From the NCBI GenBank assembly GCA_001692895.1, contig KV748195.1, positions 930,001-994,000 on the forward strand: a stretch of DNA of 64,000 nt, read 5' to 3'. Positions 1 to 10,904 of the stretch are shown here, piece after piece. The stretch comes from Cenococcum geophilum 1.58 (taxonomy: Eukaryota; Ascomycota; Dothideomycetes; Gloniales; Gloniaceae). A model generated the notes under the pieces. That model did not search any database. It saw nothing but the letters and a program-made list of their open reading frames with translations, and was not told where the DNA came from. The position numbers and the translations under genes are program-made. The stretch's first letter is position 1; each line of letters opens with the position of its first letter.

Positions 1-23
1 GGCTTTTTTAGAGGGGGGGGTAA

Positions 24-240
24 TATTACAGCACTAGTAGAATATCGCACCGGCAAGTTACTACAGATTGCCGTATATTACGATTACGTAACGCGAAGAT
101 CTTATAAAATACCAAACGGCGCTACTCTTCTTCTCCTTTCCTTTCCCTAGCTTTAGATTCTCGTTTATAGACAATCCAATTATACAGGCTTACGCGACCA
201 TTTTGCCATACTTATGTCTTAATTAACTAAGTCGCTAATA
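24..240 (+). repeat. LTR, 3' end of a plus-strand Ty3/gypsy element
   Basis: This stretch matches, in inverted orientation, the LTR at 9304-9554: both share the run from CGCACCGGCAAGTT through the CTTCTTCTCCTTTCC block to CTAATA. It opens with TATTACAGC, a mutated form of TGTTACGGC, and ends CTAATA, probably CTAACA before RIP. A purine tract of A and G lies just upstream at 9-20, as expected for a polypurine tract next to a 3' LTR, so the element body should lie to the left of the window. It is about 34 bp shorter than its relative because a GAAGTTCTGC-type repeat block is missing. Confidence 0.65.
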
Positions 241-346
241 TGCTCCTTATATTCTATCTTATTCTTAAAGTAAATTATAATATTATCTAGGTAGGCTATA
301 TAAAAGTTATTAAGGTAGTTAAAGAGTATATCGTTTATATATTGTT
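241..346 (-). mobile_element. Ty3/gypsy reverse transcriptase fragment (left piece of element 2)
   Basis: Read on the minus strand this gives a degraded palm-domain motif, YLDNIIIYF-like, corresponding to the YLDD-IYS region of Ty3/gypsy reverse transcriptase. It is continuous in sense with 6453-6500, where the same coding sequence resumes after element A. The piece ends abruptly at the LTR at 24-240, so element 2 was hit twice: once by element A and once by a plus-strand relative. Stops and D-to-N changes fit RIP. Confidence 0.65.
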
Positions 347-538
347 TGTTACGGCTTATACAAATGCCTCTAAACCAAAGCTTGTAGAATGCTGTATTAC
401 GAAGATACTAAGCTAAGGAGAAGAGGAGAGGTATATATAGGAGGTAGAGGCGTAACATATACGCGTTATAACGCCAAGTCCTTAGCCGAACCCCTGACTA
501 GGCTCCCTGTCCAGGTTACGCGTTACGGTGCCGTAACA
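347..538 (-). repeat. 3' LTR of gypsy copy A
   Basis: This is the left, and for a minus-strand element the 3', LTR. It starts TGTTACGGC, ends GCCGTAACA, and is preceded by TTGTT, matching the bases after the right LTR. The adjacent pyrimidine-rich run at 539-553 is the polypurine tract on the coding strand. The open frame from 389 to 637 is an accident of this LTR and its flank, not a gene. Confidence 0.9.
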
Positions 539-3204
539 TCACCCCCCCCTTTAAAAGAAAGCCTACCTTTAGGCTTTATTAGAAACGAAGTAGAACTAAA
601 GAAAGGAGACGTAAGTGCGTTCGGACTAAGTATATAAGGCAACCGTAGGTCACGTGGAGCGCTAGAGTAGAAGGGGTAGCCGCTAAAACTCTTAGCAAGG
701 ATCCAACCAATTAGAGAACTTTAACTGGTGGTTAAAGTTCCTAGACATCTAAAGGCCTTATATAACGCGTAAATCTAGGTAGCTGTATGTTATAGTAGGC
801 TTCGTTTCTTAGGCCTTGGGGCGTTCTTATCTCTATACTCTTCTAGTAACTTATCGTCTTTATTATACTAATATTCTATCTACTCATCTAGGTACTTTAG
901 GGGTCCGGGTAAGTTGGGGTATTAATTATAGAACTCTTTAAGCTTTTAGGGGCAGCCTATAAAGTTCTAAGCGGGGTACTAGGTTGGGTCTGGGTTATAG
1001 CCCTTCTATTAGACACGGTATTTTAGCGCTCCTCGCACTAGCCTATATGCTAGTATTTCCTTAACTTCCTATTTATTGTCGCCACTGACTTAAATCGGCA
1101 GGGGAGGCTCGTTCTTCTGCCCGGGTAATAGGTCGCTTATAGCTTTCCGTAACCTATCCGGCGAGAAAATAGGGTATCTAATTAAATCCGGGAGCTTTAC
1201 CTTATATAAGTTGCCTACCTTTTCTAGGACCTCGTACGGTCCTGCCATCTAGTAGTCTAGTTTACGGCTAGGCTGCTTAGTTCTCTAATTCTTTGTTATA
1301 ACCTAGACCCTATTACTAGGGGCAAAGTCAGGTTCCCGGCGGTATTTGTTCGCCTACTGTTCTATTAACCTCTAGGCTTTTTCTAAGTTCTTATAGGCTA
1401 CCGTCCAGGCCTCTTCTAAGTATTTGGCGTACTGCTGGGCCTTACTATAGAATAGTTTCTCACGTATAGTCTGGGGTTCTTCCGGTTTTTTCTAGTTGAA
1501 GCTTATGCGGGGTAAGTAGCCTATTTCCAGCTAAATAGGGGCAAACCCTATGGAGTTATGGGGTAGGGTTGCTTGGGTATAGTCTATTAGGGGGAGTAGT
1601 TTAGACTAGTTATCTTAGAAGTAGTTAATAAAGGGCCGGAGTCTCTGGTCTAAATACTAATTTACAATCTCTGTCTAACCGTCTGTCTAAGGGTAATACG
1701 CCGTAAAGAGCTTTAGCTTAATGCCTAGGATCCGGGTAAACTTGTTCTAGAAGGCTGATATAAACTGCGGCCTATAATTAGATATAATAGTGTCTAGCGG
1801 TCCGTAAATTCGGTAGACGTAGTGGATATATAGCTAGGCCGCCTCTTTAGCATTAATATTCTTATGGCAGGGGATTAAGAATAGGCGCTTGCTAAAGCGG
1901 TTAACTAGGATTATAACTATATTATATCCGTTACGGTCTATAGGTAGTTTGTAGAAGTCTATAAAGATATATTACTAGGGGCGCTCTGGTATTAGGAGCG
2001 GTTTTAGTAGTTCTGGGGTCTTATCTCGTGGGATTATAGCTCTTCGGCAGTTGTTACAGTTCCGTATATATTAATTAATATCTATAGCCATCCTAGGCTA
2101 GTAGTAGCGGCCACTAATAATTTTACGGGTCTTGTTTTTTCCGGGGTATGCTATAGAGACTTAGCAATAGGCTTCGCGAATTAGTTTAGTACGTAGATTG
2201 TTAACGTTGGGGACTATAAGCCGCTCTTAATATAGGAGCAATCCTTCCTCTATTTTAAGATTGGGGTCTCCTCTTATAGCTTAATTACGGAGGGCCTTTA
2301 GGGCGTTAGCCATGCGGTTTACAGTTAGGAGGCGGTTAATTAGCCCTATTAGTTCGTCTAAGGACTCCTCTATTAGTGCTAGCTTGTTTTACTAGGAGTC
2401 TAGCTCCTTAAGGATCCGCGGGTCGAGCTGTTCGGGATAGAGGAGCGCGCGCGTCCGGTATTGGGTCTTTAGCTCGTCCTAGGGTCCTATATCTTATTCT
2501 CTTTAAGTTAGGGTATCCGCCTTAGAGTTTTACTTACTAAAACGATACATAATCGTAAAGAAAAATTAGAAGAGTACTTTGGCCCACTAGGCTTACTATC
2601 TAGTAAGCTGCTTTATAGTTATAAAGTACTTTAGGGCCTTATAATCTGTATATATCTTAATCCGGAAGTTTATACCTTTAAGCTCCGCGCGCTATTAGGA
2701 TAGCGATTAAATAATAGCTAGTATTTCTTTGTTGTATATTTTATAGTTACACTCAGCCGGGTCTATTGTTTTTAAGAAGAAGGTAATAGGGTACTATTCG
2801 CCGTCCTAATGTAGCTGTAATAGGATTCCCGCTATAACTCCGTCAGAAGCGTCCGTTTTTAACATTAATTTAAGGTCTAGGTTATAGTAATAAAGGATTA
2901 GAGAAGAGATAAGCCGCTCTTTTAACTCTTTAAAGGCTTTTATATAGTCACTATTAAAGATAAAGGGCGTGTCTTTCCGGGTAAGTTATACTAGAGGCTT
3001 AGCTACGACTCTATAGTTATGGATAAACCGGTAATAAAAGTTACAAAAACTAAGGAAGGATTAGATTCCTTTTACGGTATAAGGGGGTTTCCAGTTACGG
3101 ATTGCTTCGACCTTCTTAGGATTAACTTTAATTCCTTCTATAGTAACGATAAACCTAAGGTACTTTATACGTTTTACTCCGAATTTGCATTTCTTAATAT
3201 TAAC

Positions 3205-3456
3205 TTATAAGCCTACGTTCCGTAGTCTCTCTAGGACCTTCTTTATATAAACTTTATACTCGAGTTCGTCGTCTAAGTATATAAGGATGTCGTCTAGGTA
3301 TACTGTGCAGAATTCATTAAGGTAGTCGAAAAGGACATCATTTATATACCTTTGGTATATAGCTGGCCCATTTATTAGTCTAAAAGGAAGGACTTTATAT
3401 TTATAGGACCCGTAATGGGTATAGAACGTTATTAAATCTTTAGATATAGGGTCCAT
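3205..3456 (-). pseudogene. Ty3/gypsy reverse transcriptase fragment (copy A)
   Basis: An 83-residue open stretch of the pol gene of copy A. It contains the fingers/palm segment LPFRLINGPAIYQRYIND followed by the catalytic YLDDILIY box, both diagnostic of Ty3/gypsy reverse transcriptase; the usual PFGL-NAP has become PFRLINGP. Upstream and downstream frames are closed by stops, so this is only the best preserved slice of a dead polyprotein. The same region in copy B is more degraded. Confidence 0.85.
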
Positions 3457-4949
3457 CCTAATTTAGTAAAAAGCTTAGCGGATATTAAGTTTAGTAAAGA
3501 TCTTTACCTAGCTTAGACGTACAAGGGTCTTATTAATTAAAGGAATAGGATACCGATCCTTTTAAGTAATAGCGTTTAGCTTTTAGTAGTTAATATAAAA
3601 GCAAAGGCCTCTATTAGGCTTTTTTATAAATAGGATAGGGGAAGTAAAAGGGGCTTAGCTCAGCTCGATAAACCCTTTATTAAGGTTCTTAATTAAGTAC
3701 TGCTTTATTACTTTTAGCTTATCCGTTAATTGTTAGTATAGAGGGCTATATCCTAGCGAGTTATTGGCTTCTAATTAAATCCTATAATCGTACGTCCGGT
3801 GAGGAGGTAACTCGTCTAAAGCCGCTTTTAAGAATGCATTCTTATATCCCGTATAAGTAGTAGGGAGGAGGCGTTTAACTAGTTCCTTATTAGTTTCCTT
3901 AGCTGGCTTTTCTTCCCTCTTATTAATAATCTGGTTAATTTTATATAAGCTAGTTATAAAGACCTTATTGTCCCTCCTATATATATTAAAGTGGAATGCT
4001 ATAGCGCTAATTACCGCAATATCTACTATAGGGGGGTTATATAATAATGGGGGTGTACGGGACCTTAGGGGCTTCTAGGGTAAAGGCGTTATTATTACTC
4101 CTTTTAGCTCCTATCGCATCTTTCGGAGGTTATCTCTTATGTCCTATTAGTATATTCTCTTCCATATTAGTTAAATCTACATAATTTAGATATTATCTAC
4201 GTTACTATCTATCCTACTACCGTATATAGAGTCCTTATCAACCGTAGCGCTCTAGGGGAGTATCTTTATTAGTATAAAAGAGTTCCTTCCGGCCTTGTAA
4301 TGGGCATCTTCTTAAGTAAAGGCTAGGTCGCGGTCCCTAACATCCTACTAATAGGTAGGGTTAGCCCTCGCGGCTAGTGTCTTACGATCGGTTCAGATTT
4401 CCCTAGTAAAGGAAGGTAATTTTGGTCTATCCTCTAGCCAGACAAATTGTCTTTATCGTATATTTAGCTAAATATTAAAATAGAATATCTATTTTTGGCT
4501 AAGGATTATATCGTAGGACCCTAGGTCTAGGATATAAAAGGGGATATTATACTAGCGTTGTCCGTTAAGAGCGATATATAACTTTAGGACGTGGGTAACT
4601 AGCTTACCGGCCTAACCGCTATATCCTCTTACTTAGATAGGCTTCTCTAGTCTAGTGGCTTTTATATTTAGAAACTTAGCAACATTATTTATATAGGCAG
4701 TATTTATAAAGGCAAAACTATTTACTCCAGTGTTAATAAGGGCGGTTATATTAACACCATATCCATTTTAAGATACTATACATAGAACCGTAAAGTATTT
4801 TCCACCCATTAACTAACTTAGATTAATCTCTTTAAGATTAATAGGGTACCCTAGGGGGGAGTCTTTCCCTAGGGTTCTTCTTTTCCTAACTTATCGGACG
4901 TCTCTCCTTTCTCTATTTCCTTAATATTGCCTATATCCTTTAGCTCCGG

Positions 4950-4998
4950 GCAAGACAAGGTAAAGTAACCCTTCTTATTACAGTTGTAGCATATAGCC
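4950..4998 (-). other. gag CCHC zinc knuckle relic (copy A)
   Basis: The minus strand reads CYNCNKKGYFTLSC. This is a retroviral-type CCHC knuckle (C-x2-C-x4-H-x4-C) in which the histidine codon appears as tyrosine (TAC), the change expected when RIP turns CAC into TAC. It marks the nucleocapsid end of gag, just upstream of the protease. Confidence 0.75.
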
Positions 4999-6260
4999 AA
5001 GATAGGGTTAATTAAAGTTTTACAGCGAATACTAGTTAATGGCGTAGTACGTAGCTAGTTAGGCGTCGCTTGCCAGTACGTAGTTATAACCACTTTTAGT
5101 ATAAGAGCAGTTATAACTTATTTTCTTACTCTAGCTCCTATAGGTATAGCTAGTGAGTTCCGGTCGCTATAGAGTTACTTCTACTAATTAGGACGGGCTT
5201 TAATCCGCTTTAGTTCTAAGTTTAATAATAGGCAATAGGCTGCAAGTCTATCGTAAGTTGGTAGGTTATCTAAGGTTACAGCAATCTTCTCTTATAGCCG
5301 AATTATTAGCTTATTATATAGGTCTAATCGGTAGTTCTTAAGGGGAACCTAGCCTTCTCCCGTAAGGTGTAGGAATTAAGTCTAGAATTTAGTAAAGGGT
5401 TAGTTTGGTTTTATTATTAGGCGATTATAGTTGTACCAGGCGTCCCGTACTTTATTCGGGTTAACATAAATAGCCGCTAGGTGCTATATTATCTCGTTAA
5501 CAGATATAAATTAGACAGGGGAATCGTCCTTAAACTTAGCTTAGAGGTGCCGTTAGGCGTCCCCAGTAGTTTAACCAAAGAGGTAGAGCATTTTAGCTTC
5601 TTTAAAAAGGAAATAGTTATAGTTAACGCGGAGCTTTCCTCGTACTTAAATCCTCTAATTCTTAAAGGTAGGGTTTATCCCATTAGATAGTAGTAGGGGG
5701 TTAGGGAGCTTAACGGACTTTAATTGCTTTGTTATTGTATCCGTACTCCCTAGTATATTATATTTAGTGGAGTAAATAGGTTAGCTAGGGCTTTAAAAAG
5801 GGGAAGCCGGGCTATTTTATAGGGCCGTAAGGCTTTCTAGGATCTCTTATAGGGTCTTTTATATATTTCTTGCTTTAAGATAATCGGCTTCCTGGCTAGC
5901 TATAAGGGCGCGAATCTGCTCGCGTACGTTTACGATGTCATTATTATTTTCAATTTCTGATCTTAATTGGATCTTAGGTTCCTCTTGGGTAGAGGTAGCT
6001 CTCTTAAATAAGCTTACTTTAGGCGCTATTATTAGCTTCCTAAGGTTTATTAGTATTATACGCTTTAGTTTTAATTCCGGGGGTATAGGTCCAGTCCTAT
6101 TTAGCTTATAAGGTAGAATATTATCTAGGCCTTCCCAGGCAATGTAGAGTTGTTTTAGTGTCTAAGTGTAGCGCGTTAACGCGTCGTTGCAGACGAAGTT
6201 TTTTTTGGGGTGGGATATTATTAAGGCCTTCCCAGGCAGGGTAGGGTGAGCTTAGTATAA

Positions 6261-6452
6261 TTTTACGGCTCGTATAAATGCCTCTAAACCGAAGCTTGTA
6301 GAATGCTGTATTACGAAGATACTAAGCTAAGGAGAAGAGGAGAGGTATGTACAGGAGGTAGAGGCGTAACATATACGCGTTATGACGCCAAGTCCTTAGC
6401 CGAACCCCTGACTAGGCTCCCTGTCCAGGTTACGCGTTACGGTGCCGTAACA
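6261..6452 (-). repeat. 5' LTR of gypsy copy A
   Basis: Right-hand LTR, almost identical to 347-538, beginning TTTTACGGC (one base off TGTTACGGC) and ending GCCGTAACA at 6452, followed by TTGTT. It lies upstream of gag on the minus strand and would have held the promoter. Confidence 0.9.
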
Positions 6453-9303
6453 TTGTTAGTATATAGCCAGTCTATTAGTTAATCTAAAAGGAAGTATTTT
6501 ATACTTATATAATTTATATTAAGTCTAAAATATAGTAAGATTTATAGATCTAGGGTTTATTCTAATTTAGTAGAAAGCCTAATAGATATTAAGCTTTATA
6601 AATACCTTAGATATATTTATTTAGGCTAGTGTTTTATTAAGTAGGGGTAGTAGATAACAGTCTTTGCGAGTTATATTATTAAGCTTATAGTAGTTAATAT
6701 AGAAATAAAGTCCTCTGTTTAGCTTTTTTATAAAGAAAATAGGGGAGGTAAAAGGGGCCCAGCTAGGCTTAATAAACCCCTTTACTAGATTATTAATAAG
6801 GTACTACTTAGTAGCCTATAACTTGGCAATAGATTGTTTATAAAGGGGGGTATAGCTAAGGGCGTTTTCTTTATCTAATTTAATCTTAATTTTATAGTTA
6901 TATATTTAGTATAGTGGAACTATATTAGATACTGCCTTAGAGAATACATCCTTAAACTTTTAGTATTAGTAGGGTAGTTTCTATTTTACTAGCTCCTTAT
7001 CTATAAGCTTACTTTCCTATCCACTAAACTTACTTTCCTTTTTCTTAAGTATTTAGTTAATTTTATATAAGCTAGTTATAAAAGCAATAGTATTAGGCTA
7101 AACTAAGTTCTAGTAAAATCCTATAGCGCTAATATAGCAGATATTAACTGGTAGGAGGTCCGTAGGTTTCCTTATAGCTATTTACTAGACCATATTTTAC
7201 GGTTTAGGGTTTATAATCTTTTTTAGCTCCTACTTTATCTTCTACAAGTTATCCCTTTAGTCTATTAGTTTAGTATAGCATTTAATATTCCTTACTATTC
7301 TTTATAGCTATATAGGGCCTAAGCTCTCTATAGGGGGTTTTTTTAAGTTATTATTAACTTCTTAGGTCTTTAATACGGGTAGTATAATATAGGTAGTCTG
7401 GGGGCGGCGTAATATACAAATCCGTTATAGATTAAGCTATATATCTTCCTTAAAGGCCTAGTCCCTACGTATAGCATTAGCCTAGTAAATAGCATTAATC
7501 TAGGGCCGTACGAGATTTTTTATTATAATGCTAATTTTTTTTATAAAGGAAGGGGTTAGGGGTAGGGTTTTAGGCTAGATAAGCCGTCTACTTTATACGT
7601 TTAGCTATAAGCCTAAATCGGCTAGCTATTTTCTCCCTAAGATTATATTATAGCTTCCTAGGTCTATAATAAGGAAGGGCATTATATTACCTTTATTTAT
7701 TAATATAAAGGTAGATCCGCAATATAGTTATAATAGGTGGTCCTACCTATCTATTATACCTATAAATAGGAATTAGCTTAGGTAGTTCTTCTAAAGGCGT
7801 ATTTAAAAAGTTAGCTAGTTTTATAGCGCACTTTATATTAATTAGGGTAAAGGCATTTACTCCTAAGTTAGGTAAAGTAAAGGTTAAAACTTAATATTTA
7901 TTATAGAATAAGGTATAAGGGATAGTGCAGCTTCTTTTACTAACTAGCTAACTTAGATTAATATATAATATATTAATTCCTTTTAACCCTAGGGAGGAGT
8001 CTTCCCCTAGGGTTCCTCTTTTTCTAACTTTATATTATCCTCCTAAATTAATAGAACCTTATTTATCTTTACCTTTATTAGGTAGTTCCTTATAGGGTAG
8101 CTAAGTTAGCTATATAAGAAGTAAGCTCCTTAATTACTAAGGGCCTATATACGGGGGTCGCTGTATATAGGCTAGGTGTATACTAGACCTATAGTAGGGG
8201 TAGCTACGCAGCTAGCTACTAGGTTAACTATAGGCTAAGCGGCTAGTATTATAGGGGTTACTAATTATACTAGGGCACTATAGGCCGTTTTTGCAGTACT
8301 TATAGTCTGGTTTACGAGGTTTCTAGTTTTTAGCTAATTAGCGCATGCCTTAATTTAATAAAGGCCTTAGTTAATAGCTAGGCAATAGTTTATAAGTTCC
8401 TTTAATGTCTATATTATAGTATAAGCTAGTAATACGGCCCGCTATAGGTCTAGGGTAAGCTTATTAAAGAGGTTTAGTAGTAAGTCTTTCTAGAGAATCT
8501 AGGCTTATTTAGCTAGGTATAAAAAGCGGGTCTAAAAGGCTAAAAAGGTCTTTATTATTTTTATATTTAGGCTTTTATAGCTAAGGCGGGCGTTTTATAC
8601 TTTAAAAGGGTCTTTATAAATAGAAGATAAGTATTTAATTATTTCTTCTTTAGAGATAAAGGGGTTTATTAAGTCTTTAGTGTATTATAAGCGTAAATAC
8701 GTTTAGGTATCTCCGCTAGTATAGCTAAAGATATAGGCTATCTTAGCTTAGGGGGTAGAAAAGTAGTTAGTATTAATTTTAAGCTTATCCTATAATTAAA
8801 GCCTTTAATTATTAAATATTGGGTTTATTTTATCTATAAGTAGCAGGGGATCCGCAACCTTTACTAACCGCTTTAGTATTATATAGGCCTTAGTAGATCT
8901 ACTAAGGCGCCATAATAGGGCCTAAAGGACTATAGCAAGTCTTTAGTTATCTAATAATGACTTATTATTAGATATAGGGGTATCTTTAGCTTTAAGCAGC
9001 TCTCGTAGTTATTTAATTTTAGTATTAGCTGCTATAAGCTCTGCCTAGGGGGTTAAAACATTAATTATTTCTTTATCTGAGGTATTTAAGGGTCCTATAA
9101 CTACTTTGCCTATTACTATGTTTTATAGTATAGTAGTAGGGGTATTAGGTAATTTTAGGTAATTTCTTTAGGGGGTTCTAGTCTGTGCATATCTTATAGG
9201 TCCTTTCCTTAGGATTTTATTCTATATTCTTGTCCTATTTATAGTTTTATAAATATATTTAAGTTTCTTTTTAGGAAGAGAGAGTAGAATAAGCTTTAGA
9301 TAA
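6453..9303 (-). mobile_element. Ty3/gypsy element 2, internal region (RIP-degraded)
   Basis: After the TTGTT duplication the interrupted reverse transcriptase coding of 241-346 resumes (near 6460-6600, minus strand), followed at higher coordinates by protease- and gag-like sequence. It resembles gypsy copy A in layout and partly in sequence (for example the segment rich in CTAAAAGGAAG near 6480) but is a distinct, more heavily mutated element. No open frame of note survives. Its 5' LTR is at 9304-9554. Confidence 0.7.
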
Positions 9304-9554
9304 TATTAGTGACTTAGTTAATTAAGGTATAAGTATAGTAAGAGGGACGCGCAAGCCTATATAATTGGATTGTCTATAAACAAGAATCTAAAGCTAGGGA
9401 AAGGAAAGGAGAAGAAGAGTAGCGCCGCTTGATGTTTTATAAGATCTCCGCGTCACATAACCACAATATGCGGCAATCTGTGGCAACTTGCCGGTGCGAA
9501 GTTCTGCGAAGTTCTGCCAACTAAGTTCTGCCATTTTCTGCCAGTGCCGTAACA
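9304..9554 (-). repeat. 5' LTR of gypsy element 2
   Basis: On the minus strand it begins TGTTACGGCACTGGCAG (9554 downwards) and ends ACTAATA at 9304. It contains a short direct repeat, GAAGTTCTGC with variants, near 9498-9540. The LTR at 24-240 is the same family in opposite orientation. Internal pol sequence lies on the left side, so this is the 5' LTR of the minus-strand element. Confidence 0.7.
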
Positions 9555-9689
9555 ATAAACTTACTAATTATTTACCTATATATTGTGCCGTTATAGTCCT
9601 TTATCCGTTAATTAAATAGACCTTTACTAATAAATATTAGATAGGCGAAGGCTGAGCTAGTTAAAAGGAAGCAGCTAAGTAAGCTATTT

Positions 9690-10025
9690 ATAATCTATAG
9701 CTTAAGTATAAACACCGTCTAATTAAATTAATTACTAATAGCGAGCCTCTTATACAGCAGCGCGTCTTTTTATCAAAAATTAATAACCACTTTATTAGCG
9801 GCTTTGCTTAGACAATATCTATAAATAATTGCAATAAGTATAATAACTGGCTTGTATAAGTAGGTTACCCTAAGGACGTTTACTATACTAATCTAATTGC
9901 CTATTAGCAAGCTAGATTAAAAGGAACTTGCTCTTAATAACTCGTTTATATAGCTCTTAATTTACTAACAATTCTACTAATATCGGCAGACCCTAAACGT
10001 ATATTTAGCCTTATAGGCTTATATG
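9690..10025 (+). pseudogene. hAT-type transposase remnant (C-terminal dimerisation region)
   Basis: One plus-strand frame gives LLTILLISADPKRIFSLIG near 9955-10012. This resembles the hAT C-terminal dimerisation block, usually A-D-LLSIP-MSA-PERIFS. Upstream residues in the same frame (QQRVFLSKINNHFISGF) are less diagnostic. Several stops interrupt the frame and the AT content is high, as in the neighbouring RIP-degraded repeats. No terminal inverted repeats were found, so the extent of the original element is unknown. Confidence 0.5.
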
Positions 10026-10904
10026 AGGGGACTTTGTAGACAGGGGGCTATAAGACACGATTGTAGGAACAGATAGATTGTGGAGGAGACGAATCCTTGA
10101 GGAGGTAAGGCCTCTGGGATCGCGGAGACCATCCGAGGGGCGTCCGGGGATTGTGCTGAGGGCAACCCGAGGTGACCGCAATAATATCCCTTACAGCTTA
10201 CTCCTTACTGCCAATCGCGTATAACTACAACCCAATATAATTAGAGCTTTAATGGCGGTAGGATCGTGGGATAAGGAAGGCGTAATTAATATAGTAGATG
10301 GGCGGTTAAAGTGCCCGTAAAAGAAAGGAATAGGATATACACGGCAGGAAGATAACTCAACACTATGCCAAGACTCGCGATAGGCTATATTAATGGCCGG
10401 GGCGAAAGGAACGCCGGTAGAAAACGACCTAGGCGTCGCGCGGTAGGTCCTCTTGCATTAACACTATGCTAAGACTTATAATAGTTACTATCTACTACAC
10501 TAGTTAGATTTAGTTGCAACCATTATAATATTAAATTTAATTAATTTAATTAATTAAGCCCTCTGCTTACAAAGCTTTTAATTCAACTAACTCGAGGTGT
10601 CGATTGAGTTGGGTTGAATGATTTGCAAGCCTGCTCCACGCTAGCTTCTCAATTGTTTTTGTCTAAGGTTAGCGCTTTGTAAATTTGGAGACTTCATAAA
10701 AAGACACAAAGTAGGTACTGCCTATAGGTCCGATAATCAAAAATATTTAACAACAGTTCAAAGTGTCTCGTTATAGCCGTGCGGTGAAGTGTACCACCTT
10801 TTTGATTGAGCATTGTTATCTAGCGATCACTATGGAACAGTAACAATGTGCCCGCCTCATTACTAAGTGACGAAGGTTCATCAACATCAAAATTTGGGAT
10901 TCAT
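10026..10904. other. Gene-free stretch downstream of the permease
   Basis: Mixed composition, partly GC-richer (10080-10200) and partly AT-rich. A short direct repeat, CACTATGCCAAGACT near 10362 and CACTATGCTAAGACT near 10462, is the only structure seen. The last 300 bases, next to the permease stop, look like ordinary non-repetitive 3' flank. No coding potential was recognised. Confidence 0.5.

Larger units (their letters stand above)
347..6452 (-). mobile_element. Complete Ty3/gypsy LTR retrotransposon, copy A (RIP-degraded)
   Basis: Two 192-bp LTRs, opening TGTTACGGC (mutated to TTTTACGGC in the right copy) and ending GCCGTAACA, bound a 6.1-kb element flanked on both sides by the 5-bp target duplication TTGTT (342-346 and 6453-6457). 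A C-rich tract, read as a purine tract on the minus strand, adjoins the left LTR, so transcription runs right to left. In that direction one meets gag, a CCHC zinc knuckle near 4995-4950, a protease motif near 4725 (expected DTGA, seen as NTGV), reverse transcriptase around 3456-3205, RNase H, and an integrase zinc motif (NCNNCRRA) near 2070. All frames carry many stops, so it cannot act alone. The second copy is at 16922-23466. Confidence 0.9.

Noticed and set aside
389-637. 82-codon plus-strand ORF
   Set aside because: It lies in the LTR and polypurine tract of gypsy copy A, antisense to the element; no protein features.
5481-5690. Plus-strand ORF repeated at 22118-22327
   Set aside because: Both are antisense to gag in gypsy copies A and B. 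The similarity reflects the repeat, not selection on this frame.
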